DNA from: Cohnella hashimotonis
Lineage (GTDB): Bacteria > Bacillota > Bacilli > Paenibacillales > Paenibacillaceae
DNA length: 64,000 nucleotides
Direction: 5' to 3'
Assembly: GCF_030014955.1 (NCBI RefSeq)
Contig: NZ_JAGRPV010000001.1
Span: forward strand, 5,332,001-5,396,000
Shown piece after piece: positions 49,510 to 58,384 of the stretch (position 1 is the first letter of the stretch; every line of letters starts with the position of its first letter). Both the position numbers and the translations under genes were made by a program. Below the pieces are notes generated by a model, which worked only from the letters and a program-made list of their open reading frames with translations, was not told where the DNA came from and did no database searches.

Positions 49510-51099
49510 TCAGCGGGCCGACGGCACGTCGAGAGATTCCGAGGCCGTCATCGTACGGTTTCTGCCCGACTGTTTGGCCTCATACAGAGCCGCGTCCGCT
49601 TGGGCGATCAGACGCTGCTCGCTGCCGGTGTCGGGCTTTTGGCAAGCGATGCCGAGGCTAAGCGTCACGACGCCTACGGGCGAGCCGATGTGCGGAATCG
49701 CGAGCTCCACGACGGCAGCGCGGATCCGTTCCGCGACGGCCAGCGCCTCTGCCGCATCCGCTCCGAGCAGGATGACGCCGAATTCCTCGCCGCCGTAGCG
49801 GGCCGCGGTGTCGGCGCCGTTGCGCAGGCACGCCATCGTGGCGGCAGCGACTTGTACCAGGCAATCGTCGCCGGCCTGGTGGCCGTAGGCGTCGTTAAAC
49901 TTTTTAAAGTGGTCGATATCGAACAAAACGAGCGCAAGCGGCGAGCCCTCCGTATTTGCGGACGTCCAGGCGGCGTTCAACGCCTGATCGAAACGCCGAC
50001 GGTTGGCGATTCCCGTGAGGCCGTCCAGCAGAGACAGCTTCTGCAGCAGGCCGTTGGCCTCCTTCAGCTTTTCCTCGGCGAGCTTGCGCTCGGTGATGTC
50101 GGTGGACACGCTCATGTATCCGATGACTTCGTCTTCGGAGTCGAGCACGTGCGACACAATTACATTCGCCACGAAGGCGGTGCCGTCCCGTCGCGCGATC
50201 GTCCATTCCTGCTCGTCCGCGCTGCCGTACATCATCCGCTGCAAAAAAACGGCCAGGGCGTCGACGTCCATTTCACCCTTCCTGCTATTGCCGGGCTTGT
50301 CCAAGGACGCGCGATCTACGCCGACCGCCCCTTGCGCTTGCACCTCGGACATCGTGCGCCCGACGACCTCGTCTGCAACGTAACCGAGCAGCTTTTCCGC
50401 ACCTTTATTGAACAAGGTGATGCGCCCCGCTAGATCCGCCGCTACGATGGCCACATCCGAAGCGGACTGCAGGATCGATTGTTGCAGCAGATGGAGTTGC
50501 CGGTACCGCCTCTCGCTCGAACGCAGCTCCAGCTGCAGCCGGTTAGCCGTGGAGAAATAAGCCGTCAGCCCGCTGACAATGACGCCGCCGATCGCCATGA
50601 CAAGAAAAAACGGAGGCAAAATGTCCAGCGCTTGCTCGCCGAACAGGATGGCGAACGTAATCGACGTACAGAGCATGCAGAGCGCAATGGAGAACAGCCA
50701 GAAGCGCCCGTATCGCCGAGGCAGCCAGCGGCTCATGGCGCCGCTGCTCACAGCCAAAACGAGCGCTGAGGCACATGCGATCAACGACGCTTCGTTGATG
50801 CCTCCAAACATCATGATGCGACCGAGCATGACGATCGCCGCCGTAATCAACGCCGAGATCGGTCCGCCGAAAGCTGCCGAGCATACAATCATCAATTGCC
50901 GGAAATCGAGCAAAGCATGCGCGTCAAGTCGCACGCTGAAGTACATGAGCACGAGGGCAAACACGCCGTAGGAGACGGCTCCGTACACAATAATCCGCCG
51001 CGGCTTGCCGCCGTCCGCTTCGTGCTTGCCGTACAGGGCATTAAAGAAAAACAGGAAAGCCGTTAACAATGCAAAGTTAGCGATGAGTGTATTAATCAT
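49510..51099 (-). CDS. Membrane diguanylate cyclase with 5TM-LYT, PAS and GGDEF domains
   Basis: A 529-residue signalling enzyme expected to make cyclic di-GMP. The N-terminus has about six hydrophobic helices of the 5TMR-LYT type (FGGPISALITAAIVMLGRIMMFGG). A PAS domain lies at ~205-330 (ILQSASDVAIVAADLAGRITLFNKGAEKLLGY, with a PAC-like VIGYMSVSTDITERK). The GGDEF domain at ~355-520 has the active-site motif RYGGEEFGVIL. The product-inhibition site upstream reads RNGAD rather than RXXD, so feedback inhibition may be lost. Confidence 0.92.
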   Translation of the reverse strand: MINTLIANFALLTAFLFFFNALYGKHEADGGKPRRIIVYGAVSYGVFALVLMYFSVRLDAHALLDFRQLMIVCSAAFGGPISALITAAIVMLGRIMMFGGINEASLIACASALVLAVSSGAMSRWLPRRYGRFWLFSIALCMLCTSITFAILFGEQALDILPPFFLVMAIGGVIVSGLTAYFSTANRLQLELRSSERRYRQLHLLQQSILQSASDVAIVAADLAGRITLFNKGAEKLLGYVADEVVGRTMSEVQAQGAVGVDRASLDKPGNSRKGEMDVDALAVFLQRMMYGSADEQEWTIARRDGTAFVANVIVSHVLDSEDEVIGYMSVSTDITERKLAEEKLKEANGLLQKLSLLDGLTGIANRRRFDQALNAAWTSANTEGSPLALVLFDIDHFKKFNDAYGHQAGDDCLVQVAAATMACLRNGADTAARYGGEEFGVILLGADAAEALAVAERIRAAVVELAIPHIGSPVGVVTLSLGIACQKPDTGSEQRLIAQADAALYEAKQSGRNRTMTASESLDVPSAR

Positions 51100-51161
51100 G
51101 CGATGCCCCCGGTAAAAATAACGCTATCATGGGCCATTCTACTACAATTTCCGGGGAAATA

Positions 51162-51809
51162 TCAGTAAATCCGCAAAACGAACAACAGAATGGCGAAAAA
51201 GTGCGCGATCGAGCCGCCGAGCACGAACAGATGCCAGATGGCGTGATGGTAAGGAAAGCCGCGCCAAACGTAGAAGATCGCGCCGATCGTGTACAGCAGT
51301 CCGCCGCCGATGAGCAGCTGCATGCCCCCCGCCGACAATGCCGCGGTTAGCGGCCCCCAAGCGAGAACGATCATCCATCCCATTAAGATGTAGACAAGCG
51401 TGGACAGGTAGAGGAACTTTTTCGTAAAAAACGCTTTAAAAACGACGCCGCCGATCGCAAGCCCCCAGACGAGGCCGAACAGCGTCCAGCCCAGCGGGCT
51501 GCGCAGCACGGTCAATAATATCGGCGTATACGTGCCGGCAATAAACAAATAAATGCACGAATGGTCGAAGGTCTCGAACAAATTCTTCAGACGTCCCTCC
51601 CGGAGGGCGTGTACGAGCGTCGAAGCCGTATATAAGAGGAGCATGGTCGTGCCGTAGATCGCGAAGCTCGTTACATGCCAGGCCGTCCCGTACAGGCTGG
51701 CGTAGACGATCAGGATCGTCAGCGCCGAGACGCTCAATACCGCGCCCAATCCGTGCGTTATGGCGTTGGCCACTTCTTCTCTGCGGGTATACACGTACGT
51801 GTTCGCCAT
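51162..51809 (-). CDS. Hemolysin III family (PAQR) membrane protein
   Basis: A 215-residue seven-helix membrane protein. Family motifs are ANAITHGLGAVLSV, STLVHAL, FDHSCIYLFIAGTYTPILL and the final HHAIWHLFVLGGSIAHFFAI, which carry the metal-binding His and Asp residues. Members act as putative hydrolases or membrane-homeostasis factors; the haemolysin name is historical. AAGGAGATCTGGAAG precedes the ATG at 51809. Confidence 0.93.
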   Translation of the reverse strand: MANTYVYTRREEVANAITHGLGAVLSVSALTILIVYASLYGTAWHVTSFAIYGTTMLLLYTASTLVHALREGRLKNLFETFDHSCIYLFIAGTYTPILLTVLRSPLGWTLFGLVWGLAIGGVVFKAFFTKKFLYLSTLVYILMGWMIVLAWGPLTAALSAGGMQLLIGGGLLYTIGAIFYVWRGFPYHHAIWHLFVLGGSIAHFFAILLFVLRIY

Positions 51810-52082
51810 CTTCCAGATCTCCTTCCGAATGCGGACTAGCTTCTTACATTTTAACATCGGCGCTTTAAAAAGCGAAATCGGACCGCGCCGGATCCGGATG
51901 GAAACCGTATCGGGCGGATAAGGCTTACGGGGATTGTTCTGCATTCAACATATGCGGGGACCAGCCCAGAGGTGAGCGGCATGTGCAGGCGATTTTGACC
52001 GTTATTTTGCGTGAGGAACAGCCTTCAAGGGTACAAATGGGGTAGCAAGACCAACGAATCGACTTACGGGAGGGAATCGGAT

Positions 52083-52985
52083 TTGGAGACGCGTAAATTC
52101 GGCAAAACCGATATGAAGGTGTCCGTGCTCGGCTTCGGCAGCGCCGAGATCGGCATGGATAGCTCCAAGGCGACGGACCGCGAGGTCGGCGATCTGCTCA
52201 ACGCGCTGCTGGACGAGGGCGTCAACGTGCTGGATTCCGCTTCGAGCTACAAGCGCAGCGAGAGCCTGATCGGCCAGCTCGTCTCGAGCCGGCGCAGCGA
52301 ATTCTACATTTTCAGCAAGCTCGGCGAAGGCGAGAGCGTCGGTCTCCCTTATCCGGACTGGGACGTCCGCAATGTGCGGCCCAGCATCGAGCGGACGCTG
52401 CGGGATCTGCGAACCGACTACGTCGACCTCATGATGATCCACAGTTGTTCGGAAGCCGTGCTTCGTCAAGGCGATTTGATCGAGGCGCTGCGCGATCTGA
52501 AGCGGGAAGGCCTGACGCGCTACATCGGCTACAGCGGCGACAGCACGGACGCTTTGTATGCGGTAAACACGGGCGTCTTCGACGCGCTCGAGACGTCGAT
52601 CAACATCGCCGACCAGGAAGCGCTGCAGCTCACCGTGAGCGAGGCGGCCAAACGCGACATGGGCATCATCGCGAAGCGCCCGATCGCCAACGCAGTCTGG
52701 GTGCGGCAAGGGCTTGAGAACGCGCCGGACCCCTACGTGGAGCGGCTGGAGAAACTCAACTATCCGTTTTTGAAAAACGACTCCGATGCCATCGCAGAGA
52801 ACGCACTCCGTTTTGTACTCTCCGTGCCGTACGTGGACACCGCGATCGTAGGCACGACCAACCTGACGCATTTCCGGCAGAACATCGGGTATGCAGCCAA
52901 AGGCAAGCTCCCCGACCGCGAGATTCTCGACATCCGCAACCGCTGGCTGGAAGTTCAGGAGCCGGCTTGGGCAGGGTTGAAGTAA
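52083..52985 (+). CDS. Aldo/keto reductase
   Basis: A 300-residue NADPH-dependent reductase. The catalytic tetrad is largely visible: NVLDSASSYKRSE (Asp, Tyr), YIFSKLGEG (Lys) and DLMMIHSC (His). The C-terminal cofactor stretch VDTAIVGTTNLTHFRQNI binds the NADPH phosphate. The TTG start at 52083 has CGGGAGGG eight bases upstream; an ATG further out has no ribosome site. It is monocistronic. The substrate is unknown. Confidence 0.92.
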   Translation: METRKFGKTDMKVSVLGFGSAEIGMDSSKATDREVGDLLNALLDEGVNVLDSASSYKRSESLIGQLVSSRRSEFYIFSKLGEGESVGLPYPDWDVRNVRPSIERTLRDLRTDYVDLMMIHSCSEAVLRQGDLIEALRDLKREGLTRYIGYSGDSTDALYAVNTGVFDALETSINIADQEALQLTVSEAAKRDMGIIAKRPIANAVWVRQGLENAPDPYVERLEKLNYPFLKNDSDAIAENALRFVLSVPYVDTAIVGTTNLTHFRQNIGYAAKGKLPDREILDIRNRWLEVQEPAWAGLK

Positions 52986-53013
52986 GATCCGAGAAGCGAG
53001 CTTGGATTACCGC

Positions 53014-53042
53014 TTGCCGCCGTGCGGCTCCCCTTCTATAAT
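53014..53042 (+). promoter_or_regulatory. SigmaA promoter of paralogue 2
   Basis: TTGCCG (53014-53019), 17 bases, TATAAT (53037-53042). The start site should fall about 7 bases downstream, just before the leader hairpin. Confidence 0.7.
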
Positions 53043-53056
53043 GTAACTATCGAGAC

Positions 53057-53107
53057 GAAGAACGTCCCGCCTGCATTCCCTTTGAGGATTGCCGCGGGGC
53101 GTTTTTT
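53057..53107 (+). promoter_or_regulatory. 5' leader terminator-like hairpin of paralogue 2
   Basis: GAAG, then AACGTCCCGC (53061-53070) pairs with GCGGGGCGTT (53094-53103; one G-T pair). An inner TCC-CTTTGA-GGA sits in the loop, and six T residues (53102-53107) follow. The ribosome site GGGAGG begins soon after. The layout matches the leaders at 27.6 and 40.0 kb. Confidence 0.75.
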
Positions 53108-53128
53108 ATTTGCCGGGAGGTTGGGTCG

Positions 53129-53797
53129 ATGGGATTCGAGCAAGCGCACGAAGCCTTTATCGCGCAGCATTTATCTGCGAGATCGGGCGAGCGCAGGGGC
53201 AGACTGGAACGCGGACATCGGGAGGCAGAGAAGCTGTTCTGCCAAAACGTGTGGTGGAAGCTGCATGGACACTTTGAAGGGCTGCACCCGGAGTACGAGG
53301 TGAGAGATTGGCGCGGCTTGTCTTACTTTTGCGATTTCGTATGGATTCGCGTCGCAGTGAAGCTGGTCATTGAGATCAAAGGCTTCGGCCCGCATGTGCG
53401 CGACATGGACCGGCAGAAATACTGCAACGAACTGAATCGCGAGACGTTTCTGACCGCGATGGGTTATCAAGTCATTAGCTTCGCGTATGACGACGTAGTG
53501 TCGAGGCCGGAGTTGTGCGTGACGCTGCTTCGCATGCTGTTCGCCCGCTACCAAACGCAGTCGCTCCCGATTGGCACGGACAAGCTTATGGAACGGGAAA
53601 TTATTCGGATGGCCGCTACGCTCGCACGTCCGGTGCGACCGATAGATGTCTCGACACATCTTCGTATCGGTCACCGGACAGCGCTTCGCATGCTGAACGC
53701 GTTATGTGAGGCGGGCTTGTTAACGGAAGTACGCGGACCGGAAGGTAGCCGGATCGTACGATACGAAGCGACGGATGCGGCATGGAAGTGGCTATGA
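53129..53797 (+). CDS. Putative PD-(D/E)XK-like nuclease with C-terminal winged helix, paralogue 2
   Basis: A 222-residue protein homologous to the 27-kb gene. The nuclease-like core spans ~35-130. D69 in YFCDFVWIR and E82-I-K84 in LVIEIKGFG give the canonical D...E-X-K pattern, so this copy could be catalytically active. It shares QNVWWKLHG, GPHVRDMDRQKY and the F.YDD end of the core. The last ~65 residues form a winged helix (IDVSTHLRIGHRTALRMLNALCEAGLLTEV). GGGAGG precedes the ATG. Downstream lie G-rich tandem arrays. The target is unknown. Confidence 0.78.
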   Translation: MGFEQAHEAFIAQHLSARSGERRGRLERGHREAEKLFCQNVWWKLHGHFEGLHPEYEVRDWRGLSYFCDFVWIRVAVKLVIEIKGFGPHVRDMDRQKYCNELNRETFLTAMGYQVISFAYDDVVSRPELCVTLLRMLFARYQTQSLPIGTDKLMEREIIRMAATLARPVRPIDVSTHLRIGHRTALRMLNALCEAGLLTEVRGPEGSRIVRYEATDAAWKWL

Positions 53798-54105
53798 ACA
53801 CGTTGTTCGTTAGCTTCATTCGTGGGGTTGCACCGTTCGGAGTAATTAATAGTGGTTAAAAGGCAGTTATTTCGGCAGTTATCGCGAGCGCGAATCCAAG
53901 AGTTGTTAAAAGGCAGTTATCTCGGCGAGATTTTAGTGAGCGGAGTCGGTTTTAAAGAAATAGCTGCCTTTTGACCCTTATTCGAAAAATTCTATCGTCT
54001 ATGAGAGAAATAAATGCCTTTTGACACTTATTTGAAATGGAGGCCGCGGCGGAGCGTGAGATTACCGGACGTGCGGCGTGTCAGGTGCGGAGCTATGAGG
54101 TTTCT
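53798..54105. repeat. Non-coding region with direct and inverted copies of an 18-bp word
   Basis: GTTAAAAGGCAGTTATTTC appears at about 53855 and, with one change, at 53905. Its complement variants GAAATAGCTGCCTTTTGAC and GAAATAAATGCCTTTTGAC lie at about 53957 and 54006. The two pairs face each other, a MITE-like or long-hairpin layout. No gene is supported. Confidence 0.75.
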
Positions 54106-54262
54106 CAGGGTTACTCGGGGTTACTCGGGGTTACTCGGGGTTACTCGGGGTTACTCGGGGTTGACGGGGTTGACGGGGTTGACGGGTTGACGGGTTGACG
54201 GGTTGACGGGTTGACGGGTTGACGGGTTGACGGGTTGACGGGTTGACGGGGTTGACGGAATT
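54106..54262. repeat. G-rich tandem arrays (GGGGTTACTC x5, then GGGTTGAC x11)
   Basis: About five copies of a 10-bp unit GGGGTTACTC (54109-54160) change over to about eleven copies of GGGTTGAC or GGGGTTGAC (54161-54256). Four or more GGG runs with 5-base loops satisfy the G-quadruplex rule on the plus strand. Confidence 0.9.
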
Positions 54263-54362
54263 AAACCGAGGAGTTACTGGAACGGCTGAATTACTCGAGC
54301 CTGCGGGGTTTTAGAAGGTGCCCTGGCAGGCGGGGGTCGCATCCCTCGCAACCGCGCACCAA
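54263..54362. other. Short non-coding stretch before the opp terminator
   Basis: I see nothing gene-like in these 100 bases. Confidence 0.4.
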
Positions 54363-54363
54363 G

Positions 54364-54395
54364 CAAAAAAAACGCCGGAGGCGTATCCTCCGGCG
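54364..54395 (-). terminator. Terminator of the opp operon
   Basis: On the minus strand CGCCGGAGG-ATAC-GCCTCCGGCG is followed by eight T residues. Confidence 0.9.
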
Positions 54396-54413
54396 CGGGT
54401 TTTGCGATTACTA

Positions 54414-55370
54414 TTAATAGAGGTGGCAGGCCACGGCGTGGCCCGGCTTGACTTCTTTGAACTCGGGCATCGTCTTGGCGCAGATGTCCATCGCGTGCGG
54501 GCAGCGCGTGCGGAACGGGCAGCCGCTCGGCGGATTCAGCGGGCTCGGGATCTCGCCCTTCAGGATGATGCGCTCGCGCGATTTTTGCTGCTCGGGATCC
54601 GGCAGCGGGATCGCGGACAGCAGCGACTGCGTATACGGATGCAGCGGGTTTTCGTTGAGCTCGTCCGATTCGGCGACCTCGACCAGCTTGCCCAGGTACA
54701 TGACGCCGATGCGGTCCGAGATGTGCTTGACCATCGCCAGATCATGCGCGATGAACAGATAGGTCAGATCGCGCTCGCGTTGGAGCTTCTTGAACAGATT
54801 GACGACCTGCGCCTGCACCGACACGTCGAGCGCGGAGATCGGCTCGTCCGCTACGATGAACTTAGGCTCGATGGCCAGCGCGCGTGCGATGCCGATCCGC
54901 TGGCGCTGACCGCCGGAAAATTCGTGCGGGAACCGGTTCGCGTGCTCTTCGTTCAGGCCGACGGCGTCCAGCAATTCGGCGACGCGTTCCGTGCGTTTGC
55001 GGCCGGAGGCCAGCCCGTGGATCTCGAGGCCTTCGCCGATGATCTTGCCGACGGTCATCCGCGGGTTGAGCGATGCGTACGGATCCTGGAACACCATTTG
55101 CATTTCCTTGGTGAACTTGATCCGCTCGGACTTCGTGAGCTTGCTCACGTCGCGGCCGTCGAACTTGATGCTGCCGGAGGTCGGCTCGTACAGCTGCATG
55201 ATCGTGCGCCCCGCGGTCGACTTGCCGCAGCCGGATTCGCCGACGAGACCGAACGTCTCGCCGCGCCGCACGTTGAAGTTCAGGCCGTCCACGGCCTTCA
55301 GCACGCGGCCGCCGGACAGATTAAAATGCTTGCGCAGATCCGTCAATTCCAGAATAGGCGCGTTAGACAT
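54414..55370 (-). CDS. oppF: Oligopeptide ABC transporter ATP-binding protein OppF
   Basis: A 318-residue ABC ATPase. Walker A GESGCGKSTAGRTI, the signature HEFSGGQRQRIGIARAL and Walker B KFIVADEPISALDV are intact. The C-terminal oligopeptide/dipeptide extension with clustered Cys (CPFRTRCPHAMDIC) typical of Opp/Dpp ATPases is present. The ATG at 55370 lies inside the end of oppD, implying coupling. It is the last gene of oppABCDF. Confidence 0.94.
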   Translation of the reverse strand: MSNAPILELTDLRKHFNLSGGRVLKAVDGLNFNVRRGETFGLVGESGCGKSTAGRTIMQLYEPTSGSIKFDGRDVSKLTKSERIKFTKEMQMVFQDPYASLNPRMTVGKIIGEGLEIHGLASGRKRTERVAELLDAVGLNEEHANRFPHEFSGGQRQRIGIARALAIEPKFIVADEPISALDVSVQAQVVNLFKKLQRERDLTYLFIAHDLAMVKHISDRIGVMYLGKLVEVAESDELNENPLHPYTQSLLSAIPLPDPEQQKSRERIILKGEIPSPLNPPSGCPFRTRCPHAMDICAKTMPEFKEVKPGHAVACHLY

Positions 55371-56394
55371 TTGCGGCACCCCCTGTCTCGATCGGCCTGT
55401 CTACCTTGGGAGCGTCCGGATGGTTCAGCCAGCACTTGGCCGTATGGGCCGGTCCGTCGATCTCGAACTGCGGCGGATCGTTCTCCATGCACACCTTCAT
55501 GGCATACGGGCAGCGAGCCGCGAACGCGCAGCCTTTAGGAGGCGCGTACAAATCGGGCGGCGTGCCCGGAATGGACGTCAGCTCGCTTTTCTTGTCGGTG
55601 TCGAGGCGAGGTACCGAGTTCAGCAGTCCCCAGGTATAAGGATGACGAGGATTATAAAAGATATCGTGCAGGCTGCCCTGTTCGGCAACCTGTCCGGCGT
55701 ACATGACGATAACGCGCTGCGCCAGCTCGGCGACGACGCCCAGATCGTGCGTGATCAAAATGATGGACGTACCGGTCTTCTCCTGCACGTCGCGCATGAC
55801 GTCCATGATCTGCGCCTGGATCGTCACGTCGAGCGCCGTCGTCGGCTCGTCCGCGATCAGCAGCTTCGGATGGCAGGCCAGCGCGATCGCAATCATGACG
55901 CGCTGACGCATGCCGCCGGACAGCTCATGCGGATATTGGTGAATACGGCCTTCCGGATTCGACATGCCGACGAGCTTGAGCAGCTCGATCGCACGGGCCA
56001 GCGCCGCTTTTTTCGACAGCTTCTCGTGCTTGCGGATGCTTTCGGCGATCTGCATCCCGACGGTCATCGTCGGATTCAGCGATGTCATCGGGTCCTGGAA
56101 AATCATGCCCATTTCGGCGCCGCGAACCTTCCGCATTTGCGACTCGCTCAGCTTGGTGATGTCCTTCTGGCCTTCGTATAAGATAGAGCCTTCTTTAATA
56201 TAGCTGGGCGGCGTCGGCGTGAGGCGCATGAGCGTCTGGGCGGTGACCGATTTGCCGCTGCCCGACTCTCCCACGATTGCGAGCACTTCGCCTTTATCCA
56301 GTTTAAAGGAGACGCCGCGAACCGCTTGCACCTCGCCCGCATGCATCTTGAACGATACGCGCAGGTTGTTTACTTCCAATAGAGGCTTGCTCAT
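55363..56394 (-). CDS. oppD: Oligopeptide ABC transporter ATP-binding protein OppD
   Basis: A 343-residue ABC ATPase that pairs with OppF to power peptide import. Visible are Walker [15 protein letters not shown], the signature [17 protein letters not shown], Walker [15 protein letters not shown] and the Cys-containing C-terminal extension ([14 protein letters not shown]). It starts 13 bases after the oppC stop with AGGAGGGGA upstream. Confidence 0.94.
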   Translation of the reverse strand: MSKPLLEVNNLRVSFKMHAGEVQAVRGVSFKLDKGEVLAIVGESGSGKSVTAQTLMRLTPTPPSYIKEGSILYEGQKDITKLSESQMRKVRGAEMGMIFQDPMTSLNPTMTVGMQIAESIRKHEKLSKKAALARAIELLKLVGMSNPEGRIHQYPHELSGGMRQRVMIAIALACHPKLLIADEPTTALDVTIQAQIMDVMRDVQEKTGTSIILITHDLGVVAELAQRVIVMYAGQVAEQGSLHDIFYNPRHPYTWGLLNSVPRLDTDKKSELTSIPGTPPDLYAPPKGCAFAARCPYAMKVCMENDPPQFEIDGPAHTAKCWLNHPDAPKVDRPIETGGAANV

Positions 56395-56407
56395 CGGACT
56401 CCCCTCC

Positions 56408-57322
56408 TTATTTTCTCATCTTGGGATCGAGTGCGTCCCGCAGGCCGTCCCCGAGCAGGTTAAAGCTCAGCAATATCAAGCTGAATATGATCGTCGGAAA
56501 TACGAGACGGTGCGGATGGTAACGCATATACGTCGCGCCGTCGCTCAGCAGATTCCCCAGCGACGCCAGCGGCGGCCGGATGCCTAATCCAATAAAGCTC
56601 AGGAAGGCCTCGGCAAAAATGGCGGTCGGCACGACGAACGTAATCTGAACGACGATGACGCCGAGCGCGTTCGGAATGAGATGCTTCAGTATGATACGGA
56701 AAGGCTTGGCGCCCAGCGCCCTGGCAGCCAACACGAACTCTTGCTCTTTTAACACGAGCATCTGTCCGCGTACGAGCCTCGCCATCGAGACCCAGCCGGT
56801 GATGGCATAAGCCAATATAATGGTCGATACGCCCGGCCCGAGCACCATCAACAACAGGATGGAGAGCAGCAGGTAAGGGATCGAATAAATGACTTCGATA
56901 AAACGCTGCATGAAGTTGTCTACCCTGCCGCCGAAGTACGCGGAGATGCCGCCGTACAGCACGCCGATGACGAGATCGAGCAGCGCGGCCATAATGCCGA
57001 TGAACAGGGAAATGCGGGCGCCCCACCAGACGCGGGTCCACAGGTCGCGACCGAAGTCGTCCGTGCCGAAGTAGTGGGCGGCGGAAGGACGAAGATTGAC
57101 GGCGCTTGGATTTTGCGTCTCATAGTCGTAGCCGCTGACGAGAGGCACGATAATCGCAAGCAGCGCGATGACGATCATGACGACAAGTCCGGCCATGGCC
57201 AGCTTGTTCTTTTTAAGACGCCGCCAGGCGTCCTGCCAATAACTGACGGAAGGGCGAAGAATCGCTTCTCTGTCGCCAGACTTGACCGCCGGCTCGAATT
57301 GGCTCTTGGCGATGTTGTCCAT
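56408..57322 (-). CDS. oppC: Oligopeptide ABC transporter permease OppC
   Basis: A 304-residue inner-membrane permease. It has an N-terminal OppC_N helix (AMAGLVVMIVIALLAIIVPLVSG) and about five further helices. The EAA loop that docks to the ATPases reads EQEFVLAARALGAKPFRIILKHLIPN. It starts three bases after the oppB stop, so the two permeases are coupled. Confidence 0.94.
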   Translation of the reverse strand: MDNIAKSQFEPAVKSGDREAILRPSVSYWQDAWRRLKKNKLAMAGLVVMIVIALLAIIVPLVSGYDYETQNPSAVNLRPSAAHYFGTDDFGRDLWTRVWWGARISLFIGIMAALLDLVIGVLYGGISAYFGGRVDNFMQRFIEVIYSIPYLLLSILLLMVLGPGVSTIILAYAITGWVSMARLVRGQMLVLKEQEFVLAARALGAKPFRIILKHLIPNALGVIVVQITFVVPTAIFAEAFLSFIGLGIRPPLASLGNLLSDGATYMRYHPHRLVFPTIIFSLILLSFNLLGDGLRDALDPKMRK

Positions 57323-57325
57323 TGT

Positions 57326-58255
57326 CTATCTCCCCTTCCCTAAGCGAATCCGCGGATCGACCAGGCCGTACGCGATATCCGTGATGAACATGACAAAGAT
57401 CAGGATGGCTGCGTAAAAGATAGCGAGCCCTGCGATCATCGTGTAGTCCGTCGTTACGATCGACTGCACGAACTGGTGACCGAGACCCGGCACCGAGAAA
57501 ATCTCCTCCACGATAAGCGTGCCGGTGACGACATTAGCGGCGATAGGACCAAGAATCGTGACGACCGGCAGTATGGCATTGCGGATCATGTGGTTCCAGA
57601 CGATCGCGTTGCCGCCGATGCCCTTGGACTTGGCGGTCTTGATATAATCCTGCCCGGCGACATCGAGCATGGAAGCACGCATCATCCGCGCGAGGATGGC
57701 GATGGTGCCGAACGAAAGCGCGAGCGCCGGCAAAACACGGTGCTCGGGACCGTTCCACAGTCCCGGGGGCAATATCCCCCATTTAACGCCGACAAAGTAT
57801 GAAAGCAGCGGCCCGACAACGAACGACGGCACGGAGATTCCGATAATCGCAATAAGCATTGCGGTATAGTCTCCGGCTTTGTTGTGTCTCAGCGCCGCGA
57901 AAATGCCAAGTAATAGGCCGATGATGACGGCGAATACCAAAGATTCTGCTCCAAGCTCGAGCGAAGCCTTGAAGTTATGCTTGATAATATCGACGACTTC
58001 ACGCGTCGGATACTGGTAGGAGACGCCGAGGTCCCCTTGAACGACTTTGCCCATGTACTTCAAGTATTGCTGCCAGACGGGTTTGTCCAGGCCATATTGC
58101 TCCCGCAGGATCTGCAGATTCTCGGGCGACAGCTTCGATGCATTCTCGCCGAACGGATTGCCCGGAAGCAGCTTCATCAGAAAAAAAGTAGCGGTGATTA
58201 CGACCCAAAGCGTAATGATCATATAAATAAACCTGCGCAAGGTATACTTCAGCAT
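57326..58255 (-). CDS. oppB: Oligopeptide ABC transporter permease OppB
   Basis: A 309-residue permease. The N-terminal helix (RRFIYMIITLWVVITATFFLMKLLPGNPF) is the DppB/OppB signature. The EAA loop reads GQDYIKTAKSKGIGGNAIVWNHMIRNA. The ATG at 58255 follows AAGGGAGGGTTTTCC. It lies about 130 bases downstream of oppA. Confidence 0.94.
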   Translation of the reverse strand: MLKYTLRRFIYMIITLWVVITATFFLMKLLPGNPFGENASKLSPENLQILREQYGLDKPVWQQYLKYMGKVVQGDLGVSYQYPTREVVDIIKHNFKASLELGAESLVFAVIIGLLLGIFAALRHNKAGDYTAMLIAIIGISVPSFVVGPLLSYFVGVKWGILPPGLWNGPEHRVLPALALSFGTIAILARMMRASMLDVAGQDYIKTAKSKGIGGNAIVWNHMIRNAILPVVTILGPIAANVVTGTLIVEEIFSVPGLGHQFVQSIVTTDYTMIAGLAIFYAAILIFVMFITDIAYGLVDPRIRLGKGR

Positions 58256-58384
58256 GGAAAACCCTCCCTTCATCGAATTTACTAGCATCAAGCACATGAA
58301 GGAAGCCGTTCAAGAACGGCCTCCCTCATGGTTGGCGTTGACTGTACCAGGTGCGTTAGTCGTAAAGCAAGCTTGACGCTTGTC

